Below are positions 37,801-46,800 of a stretch of 64,000 nucleotides of DNA, piece after piece. Position numbers and translations under genes: made by a program. How positions within the stretch are numbered: the stretch's first letter is position 1; every line of letters starts with the position of its first letter. The DNA lies in NCBI GenBank assembly GCA_024529925.1, contig JAFEUB010000916.1, positions 412,001-476,000 of the forward strand, given 5' to 3'. The DNA is from Ophthalmolycus amberensis. Its lineage: Eukaryota; Chordata; Actinopteri; Perciformes; Zoarcidae. Below the pieces are notes generated by a model. It was not told the origin of the DNA and made no database searches. It saw nothing but the letters and a program-made list of their open reading frames with translations.

Positions 37801-40800
37801 GCATGTTTTATACTTAATGTGAATGTAATTCTTACAAAGTCCTTCGCTCGCTCCCGATCTGTGCCGTTTAAATGCGTTTACCGTGACTTTCAGCATATCG
37901 GTGCACTAACATTACTGACTGTTTGCTTGGCCACACAGCAGTGGCGCTTTTCACATGAAAACATCATCAAAGTAAACTACGAAGTGGCCGTGGTAATTGC
38001 TAAACATGACAAACCTTTTACGGAAGGTGAGTTTATCAAAGACTGTGTTATGAAAATATCAGAAAACATAATTGCCCCGAGAAGAAGACAGAGTTTGCTA
38101 ATGTTTGCCTGGCTCGTAACACTGAAGAGCTATCATCAGATACTAAGAGACAACTTGATTTTTTTCGTTAGCCTGTTTGTGTTCAAATGAAATGTTAGAC
38201 AACTTTTCATTACCCTCACTAAGTCATATTTAAGATTGTCTTGAGGTGAGAATATTGATCGGTTTCTATGTAATTAGCTTTCAGATGGCTTGTTCTTTGT
38301 GTTATCTGACTTTCAAGATGTGAAAGAGAGGCAGAATAGTTGTTGAGATTTGGTCATACATGAATGCTTACATTTGGTTACATTGCTATTTGCTGTCATT
38401 GAAAATAAAATGATTAAATAACAATGTATGTGTAGGCTACTTGTATTGTTTAAAATAATGTCAGCAGGGACTGTTGGCCCTTGGGCATTTTCACATTATC
38501 AAATCTGGCCCTCTTTGAAAAAAGTTTGGACACCCCTGGTATAGCATGTCGAAAAAAGTCATAAAAAAGTCATAGCATAGCATGTCGAAAAAAGTCATAA
38601 AAAAGTCATAGTATAGCATGTCGAAAAAAGTCATAGTATAGCATGTGACAGCGAAAAGCAGACATCGCACTGCTCTTGAGGTCACCTTCGGGTTCGTGGG
38701 CGATCCAGCGCAGGATGGCCTCGAACGCCGCGCTCTCTTCGCTCACATTGAGGTCGTCTCTACCGAGGATGTCGGCGAGTAGCTGCACGGAGAGCTGCGG
38801 GAACTCTTCGGACAAAACCACCTCCTCAAAGTGGTCAAGGAGGAAGTGGTAGGACTTGAGCCGCAGCTCGGGGGACAAGCAGGTGTCAGTGACCTGAAAG
38901 ATGCCGATGCAGTTCTCTGGGCAGAGCTGCTCGCCCAGGAAGTCGCAGCAAGTTTGCACAACGGCCATAACGTTGAAGTGATCGGCTGCCAGCAGCAGCT
39001 CCTGCACGCTTTCCTCCAGAGAGCCAACTCACTGGTACGTGCTGCATCTACACAGGACGACCTTGTGGATCTCAAACGTTACGTCCTCGACTTGGATGAC
39101 TGCGTCGCAAAGGTTTCCCTCCAGACGGAGAGAATTAAACACTGAGCTTGACATGTGTGAATATTCATTCCAGTCGCTCATCTTGATTTTCTGAGTATGG
39201 GAGCTCTATGGTCGATGACTTGTCTCAAGGGTCTCAACAGGTCGTTTGAGTCAAAAGAGAGACACTGACCACACATCATGATCAGGTGCTAGAATTCTAT
39301 GTTAGAATGCTAGAATATGCTAGAATCCTATGATATCACTGATGAACTGACATCCTCCAATTCAGGTCTCAAACTCCCTGCCCGCGGGCCGAATTCGGCC
39401 CGCCACGTCATTTTATGTGGCCCGCGAATCCGCCAGCAAAAAAAAAGAAGTAAAAAAAAAAAAAAATGTCTTCTTTTTTTAAATTCGACTAATAATAATA
39501 AAAATATCCCCATAGTCATAATTATGAGATAGAAAGTCAAAATGATGAGATAGAAAGTCAAAATGATGAGATTGAAAGTCAAAATGATGAGATTGAAAGT
39601 CAAAATTATGAGATTGAAAGTCAAAATTATGAGATTGAAAGTCAAAATTATGAGATTGAAAGTCAAAATTATGAGATTGAAAGTCAAAATTATGAGATTG
39701 AAAGTCAAAATTATGAGATTGAAAGTCAAAATTATGAAATAGAAAGTCAAAATTATGAGATACTTAAACACAGTCATAGAAGCAGCTCTTTGGCTTACTG
39801 TACATTTAACATGGAAATGTATTGTGAGCACATTGAAGACTACTTTAAACTGTGAATGCAGAGAGTTATTTAACAATATGTTACGAGTAGTGACATTTAC
39901 AACCGGCCCTTTGCGGGCGACCATGATGCTGATGTGGCCCGGAGTGAAAATGAGTTTGAGACCCCTGTTTTAGAGGCACAACGTCCGTGGACAGAGGGGG
40001 AGTGTGCACGTGGCTCATTCATATCAGACTATTTTGTATTTCATCAGGCTACTTTATTATTACGCTATTGAATTGGTGTGTGATCAATACAGATCTTATC
40101 TTGTCTTATTACACAGACTATTGTAACCAAATAGAAACAGAAAGTATTATTTTAGTTTAAATGTGAGAGTACGAATTCAGTTACCTTTTCTATTGAAGGT
40201 GCTAAATTCCATATTCAGAGCATATGTATGAACAGAGTGAGGGATTGCCTCAACACGGCTCTCAACATGGCGACGGGGCTGTCACAATAACAGATTGTCC
40301 CTACACGATTATCAAAGCAAACAAAATCACGATAACAATGTTACCATAATATTATATCACAACAGACAAATTAAAAAGTAATGCTATCATTTAGATTCAT
40401 CTTTAACTTTTATTATTTATTAAAAAATAATAATATATTTGTTATTTTTTTTCTGTTCTATTGGTAAATTAATTACACTCAAAATATGGGTGTAGCTAGG
40501 GAGGCGGAGAGAGAGAGTCTGTAACCATAATACTGTATGAGATCAGAGTGGGTCCTCGCAGCAACAGCTTCTCTGTTCCAGATTGATCACTCTGGTCTCT
40601 TAAACTCTAATCCACCAGGTAGACGACTGGGTCACTAGACTAACGAGATGCATTCTGGGTAGTCAAAACCTCACAGGATCATCTGGTGATCATCTTCCCT
40701 CGCTCCTCTCTTTCTAAACCTCATTATTTATCAGGGCAATTGAACATATTGTCATGATGTTACGTTATATTTTCTATAATTTGACAAGCAACCATCAGTA

Positions 40801-43800
40801 GTTCTCAACAATTATTTATTTGGCTTATAACCAAATATATATATCTTGTAACTGGACGTTTGTTTTTGTTTCTTTTCTGTTATTAGACACTATCATTATA
40901 GTGTATTACTGTTTATTTAAAGAAGAATCTTTAATCTGAGTTAGACAACTTTATTTATGTGCAAGGTTCTTTTAACATGTCAACATTGTTTATGTTTTCC
41001 CATCATAACATATCAACATATTTGGATTTAGCCATATTTCTTGTCACATTGGCCAACTGTCATATGGTAATGAGTCAGAATTAGATTTTAATTGTGTGAT
41101 TGTAAATTTATTTCAAAAATTGCTAATATTGACCGTATTTCTTTTCAACTGATAAAAATGCAAATAAATACAATCTGGAATATAAAAAATAATAAATGAA
41201 AACAATTCTCGCTACTTAATTAGAAGAAGAAATGAAAAAAGTGAGAAATAAAAAGAAAAGAAGATATTTATACATTCATATACAATATCTCAAACACACC
41301 CTCAGAACTGACAGACATTTAGTGTCAGATGTGATCATTTATTAAATATGTGACTTGAATAAAAACATAAAGGAATGTTGATCAATGAAAGAGAGAATCA
41401 AATCAATTACAACAGGAAGCTGTGTTAAATTAAAAGTGGGAAAAGTAAAATAAATGATAAACATTCATTTATTTATTGATCTTCCTGCCACTTTTGTTCA
41501 CAGTGCTGCCGTCTCTCCAGACCATGGTGAGTATCTTTTATCTATATCTATATCTATATCTATCTTTAGAAACATCCCCACGCCTTAAATACTAAATCTA
41601 AAAACAAACAATATTGATAATTCATTGTGTTTTGATAATCTACTACCTTCCCATAAACCCCTCTGATGGATTGTTCGGTAGTTGCTCCTTATTCTCATAG
41701 TTGGGAAATAATATATAACAATCAATGAATCATTCGTGTGTATCGATCTAACAGAAAACTAAACACCAACAACGGAAGATTTAAAAGAAACCAACAGTCA
41801 TGTTGCATATTCTTTCAGTACTGTAATTTCAGTACTTATTATATAAAGTATACATTTACCCAACTAGCTAAATTAACCTACATTTTTAGAAATACCTACA
41901 GAAGCCTTCACGGTAGTAGAAGTACCAGCAAATCAGCAGGAGAGCAGTAAAAATAAATCCCCTGCAACGAAATGCATGACTTCTGGAACGTAAATGTGAC
42001 TTTGTAAAGTGCATACGTTCAACAAGTGTAACCCTGAATACCTGAATACTACATACGACTGGATGTTACTCGTCTGGCTGCTTTGGCCCACTAGGACGTT
42101 ATTACTGTAACTGCTGTTGTCAGAGGCAACCTAGTGTCTCCAAAATGTAAACTTTCAGAAAACTACAAACAAGTCTTTGTGTTTATATATATATATATAT
42201 AGGTTTTTAGATATGTTTATTTGCCCAAGGGGCTTCTAAGTATATATTATATGTGGTTTACTTCATAAAATGAGGGAATCTATCCTGTTATTGTCTCTCC
42301 AGATGAAGAGATGGCACATAGTGATGGAGGGATGTGGACGGAGGAGCGTTTGATGTCTGCAGACCAACCGTTCAGACAACTGCAGGTAAACTGTGAGAGG
42401 AGGAGAGCACAACAGTGTTTTACTCAAGTAGAAGTATTGATACTATTAGAGGTAAAAACAAACAAATGGTGGTGGTAAAATACAGCAATGCATTCAAACT
42501 TGTGTGTCAGTAAAAGTGAGCAAGAGTCAGCGAGGACACTCAAAGAGTTTCACTGCTGAGAAAAAAATCATCCGATTTTCATTCCTTAAGATCAGTTGAA
42601 GGAAAGGAATTAAGGAAGGAAGTATAGCAGGAGAGGAGCAAACACGGTATGAGGATTAGAGGTTAGTATGGGGATGCAGGTTTTTATTTTAATATACATA
42701 CAAATACAATCAGATTGGAATCATGAGCTCTCTGTCAGTCAGCTGTGTTTCAATCAAGAACTGTAGGACAAGTATTTTCTCTCTCTGTTTCTCTCTCTTT
42801 CAAGCCTTCTCTTCAGTCTCCAGATGTGTCTTGGAGGAAGATACTTCAGACGCCAGGAGTTGCAGTTCCCTTCCCTCCCCTCAAGGTGGGGTTGTCTTCA
42901 GATGATTTACCAGCTAAACACTGTAGAGACACTGATGGCTGAGAAAATATAAAAACATCTCTCACAACACACAGTCAATACTGTTGTCCTCGTCCACCAG
43001 GTGTTGTCCCCGTCCACTAGAGATAAGATAAGATAAGATAATCCTTTATTAGTCCCTCAGTGGGGAAATTACAGGATTACAGCAGCATTGCTCACAAGTA
43101 ATAAAAATCAAGATAAAAATCAAGTAATATAATAAACTAAACAGTAAACAGTAGAACAGTAATAAAATAAGACAGTAAGAAGAGTATTAGATATACTAAA
43201 TATGCCAGTATATACAGAATATACAGAATATACAGAATATACAGGCGGATCAGGTAAATACTTAAACGTATTGGATATTGCACGGATTAGATAAGATATT
43301 GCACCAGGTGAATGAATTAAAGTGTTCAGAGTGTGCAAAGTGTTCAGAGTGTGCGTGTGCAAAGTGTTCAGTGTGTGCAAAGTGTTCAGAGTGTGCAAAG
43401 TGTTCAGAGTGTGCAAAGTGTTCAGAGTGTGCAAAGTGTTCAGAGTGTGCAAAGTGTTCAGAGTGTGCAAAGTGTTCAGTGTGTGCAAAGTGTTCAGAGT
43501 GTGCAAAGTGTTCAGAGTGTGCAAAGTGTTCAGAGTGTGCAAAGTGTTCAGAGTGTGCAAAGTGTTCAGAGTGTGCAAAGTGTTCAGAGTGTGCAAAGTG
43601 TTCAGTGTGTGCAAAGTGTTCGTGTTCAAGTGTTCAAGTGTTAGTTGTCCACCGAGAGCAGTTTGTTGTGCAGCCTGACAGCAGCGGGGAGAAAGGACTT
43701 GCGGTACCTCTCCCTCAGACACCGGGGGTGAATCAGCCGGTGACTGAAGGAGCTGTGCAGAGCTGCCAGAGTGTCCTGCATGGGGTGGGAAGCGTGGCTC

Positions 43801-46800
43801 ATCAGGGATGAGAGCTTCGCCATCATCCTCCTGTCTCCCACCACCTCCACAGTATCCAGTGGACATCCCAGCACGCTGCTGGCCTTCCTCACCAGTTTGT
43901 CCAGTCTCCTCCTGTCAGCTGCCGCGATGCTGCTGTTCCAGAAGACCACTCCATAGAAGATGGCTGATGCCACCACGGAGTCGAAGAAGGTCTTCAGGAG
44001 TGCTCCCTGCACCCCAAAAGACCTCAGTCTCCTCAGCAGAAAGAGTCTGCTCTGTCCTTTTTTATAAAGAGCGTGAGCGTGGTCAGTCCAGTCCAGTTTA
44101 TTGTTCAAGTGAACACCCAGGTACTTATACGACTTCACAACCTCAATGTCCAGTCCCTGGATGCTCACCGGTGTCAGAGGAGGGCGTTTACCCCGGCGGA
44201 AGTCCACCACCAGCTCCTTGGTCTTGCTGGAGTTGATGTGGAGGCGGTTCCGCTGGCACCATCCTAAAAAGTCCTGGTTTAGTTCCCTGTATTCTCTGTC
44301 ATCATCGGCGGAGATGAGGCCGACAATTGCAGAGTCGTCAGAGAACTTTTGCAGGTGGCAGTTTGCAGAGTTATGTTTGAAGTCCGAGGTGTAAATGGAG
44401 AAGAGGAATGGAGCTAGAACGGTTCCCTGTGGGGCCCCTGTGCTGCAGGACACCCGATCTGACTCACACTCCCGTACCCGCACATACTGTGGACGGTTGG
44501 TGAGGTAGTCCAGGATCCATGCAGTGAGGTGGTGGTCCACCCCGGTCTGCTCCAGCTTGTCCCTCAGAAGCAAAGGCTGGATGGTGTTGAAGGCACTGGA
44601 GAAGTCGTAGAACATGACTCTCACAGTGCTTCCAGCCTTTTCCAGGTGAGAGAGGCATCTCTGCAGCAGGAAGATGACGGCGTCATCCACCCCGATGCCG
44701 GACTGGTAGGCGAACTGAAGTGGGTCCAGGGATGAACTCACCAGAGGGCGGAGATGGGCAAGGACCAGCCTCTCCAGGGTCTTCATCAGGTGGGATGTCA
44801 ACGCCACCGGCCTGTAGCTGTTGAGGTCCTTGGGCCGCGGGTTCTTTGGTACCGGTACCACGCAGGATGTCTTCCATAGCTGTGGTACTTTCCCCAGCCT
44901 CAAGCTCAAGTTGAATATGTGCTCCGCTATCCCGCACAGCTGGTCTGCGCAGGATTTGAGGAGCCTTGAGCTGATGCCGTCTGGACCCGTGGCCTTCCTC
45001 GCCTTGATCCTCCTCAGTTCATTCCTCACTTGGTTGAGGGACACTCTGGGGGGTGGGGTGCTGTGTGTTGGAGTGGGGGTGGGTTGCTGGTCGTAGGGTG
45101 CTGGGTGTGAGAGGTGTGGAGGGGAGCCGAGTGCTGTGGGAAGGGGGTAATGATCCACAGTGGATGCAGATGATGGGGGTTGCAGCAGCAGGGAGGTCTG
45201 GGTGGGGGGAGGGGTGGATGGCTGGTCAAATCTGTTAAAAAATAAGTTCAGCTCATTCACCCACTTTTGGTCCCCCTCAGGCTGTTGGTTGGGCCCCTTG
45301 AACCCAGAAATCGCCTTGAGGCCCTTCCAGACCCCGGCGGTGTTATTCTGCTGCAGCTGGTCCTCCATCTTCATCCTGTAGACATCTTTCCCCTCCCTGA
45401 TCTTCATCCTCAGCTCCCTCTGCACAGTCCTCAGCTCCTCTTTGTTGCCAGATCTAAAAACCCTCTTCTTCTCCTTGAGGAGGGCCTTTATCTCCGGAGA
45501 GATCCAGGGTTTGCCATTTGAGAAACACCGTACAGTCCTGGTGGGTACGGTGTTCTCAACACAGAAGTTAATATAGTCCGTGATGCAGTCGGTGAGACCG
45601 TCGATGTCTTCCCCATGGGCATCACTAAATACCTCCCACACAGTTGTCTCAAAACAGTCCTTCAGAGCCTCCTCGGCTCCATCGGTCCATCGTCTAACTG
45701 TGCGGGTCACAGCTGGCTGCTTCTGTGCAAGAGTTGTGTACACAGGCAGGAGGTGCACCAGGTTGTGGTCAGATCTGCCCAGGGGAGGGAGAGGTGATGA
45801 TATGTATGCCTCCTTGGTGTTGGCATAAAGAAGGTCCAGTGTTTTATTGTCTCTGGTGTGGCATTTGACATACTGGGTGAATGTGGGCAGAGTGGAGGAT
45901 GGAGGGGCATGATTAAAGTCCCCAGAGAGAAGGAGGAGGGCATTGGGGTGTTGTGTCAACAGCCTGCTTGTCGCCGAGTGGATGACGTCACAGGCCGCTT
46001 CCGCGTCAGCAGAGGGGGGGATATACGCAGCCACCACAATAACGTGCGAAAATTCCCTAGGCAGATAGTGTGGCCTCATGCTAACCGCTAACAGTTCAAT
46101 GTCCGCTGTGCAGGTCTGCTCCTTAACAGTGATGTGCCCAGAGTTACACCATCTATCATTAACAAACACTGCCAGGCCTCCTCCCTTCCTCTTACCGCTC
46201 TCCGTTGTCCTGTCCGCCCGTATGATGCGGAACCCGTCTAGAGTAGCGTGCGTGTCCGGATTTAGCTCGGTTAGCCACGTCTCCGTAAACACCATGAGGC
46301 TAGACTCCCGGTATTCCCTCTGATGGCGAGTTAGCGCCGCTAGCTCGTCCATCTTGTTGGGCAGAGACCTCACGTTTCCCATGATGATGGAGGGGAGGAC
46401 GGGTGTGTAGCGTCTTCTCCTGGCGCGACGTTCCGCGCCCGCACGGCATCCCCGTTTCTTCCTCCTCAGCTCGCGGGGAACAGCGGGTCTCTCGTCAGGT
46501 AGCACCGCCGTGTCCCGGAATGCTAACAGCTGGTCCCTAGCGTAAACAACTAACGTTAGTCCATGGCTGCACGCTGGATCCCCAGACACGGAGGTGCAAA
46601 TTGCAATAAACAGCAGATAGACCACGACAAGCTCGACGTGTCTAGCTGCCATAATGCACCGATTAAGAACGGTAGCTAAAAAGAAGCGAAAGAAGTAACA
46701 AAAAGTAACATAATATAAGAAAGCTAAGTAGTGAGCAGGAGCTACTGTAAAAAGCAGCCACTCGTGCGGCGCCGGAAGTAGGTGTTGTCCAGTAATACTG

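Larger units (their letters stand above)
35024..39967. mobile_element. hAT-like composite transposon carrying KLHL10-like gene pieces
   Basis: The left end is CAGGGGTCTCAAACTC at 35024 and the right end is its exact inverse, GAGTTTGAGACCCCTG, ending at 39967. The unit is flanked by TTTTAGAG on both sides (35016-35023 and 39968-39975). An 8-bp target duplication and CAGGG-type ends are the hallmark of hAT elements. Each end carries a related GC-rich subterminal block (CCCGCGGGCCGAATT and TTTTATGTGGCCCGCGAATC) and a 21-bp tandem array. The interior holds three rearranged KLHL10-like gene segments, AAAAAAGTCAT-type tandem repeats and a second hAT remnant. No full transposase is present, so movement would need one in trans. 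The unit sits in intron 1 of atp6ap1l. Confidence 0.8.
43021..46780 (-). mobile_element. full-length non-LTR retrotransposon (L2/CR1/Rex1-like LINE)
   Basis: A 5' leader of about 130 bases, one long open frame (46652 to 43641) and a 3' region end in ACTAATAAAGGATTATCTTATC, that is, a short TTATC tandem tail. Such tails replace poly(A) in L2/CR1/Rex1-type elements. The 3' region just after the stop codon holds an 18-bp tandem array. Target duplication is short or absent (perhaps only TAG). The element sits in atp6ap1l intron 4, antisense to the gene, inside a minisatellite. Confidence 0.85.

Noticed and set aside
35929..39160. A working kelch-like gene in atp6ap1l intron 1
   Set aside because: The BTB/BACK and kelch parts lie on different strands, one kelch exon is missing, and the second BTB copy has an internal deletion.
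43278..43866. Cysteine-rich (AKCSEC) and LHTLNT-type repeat proteins
   Set aside because: All come from the 18-bp array in the LINE 3' region; the unit length, a multiple of three, keeps every frame open.
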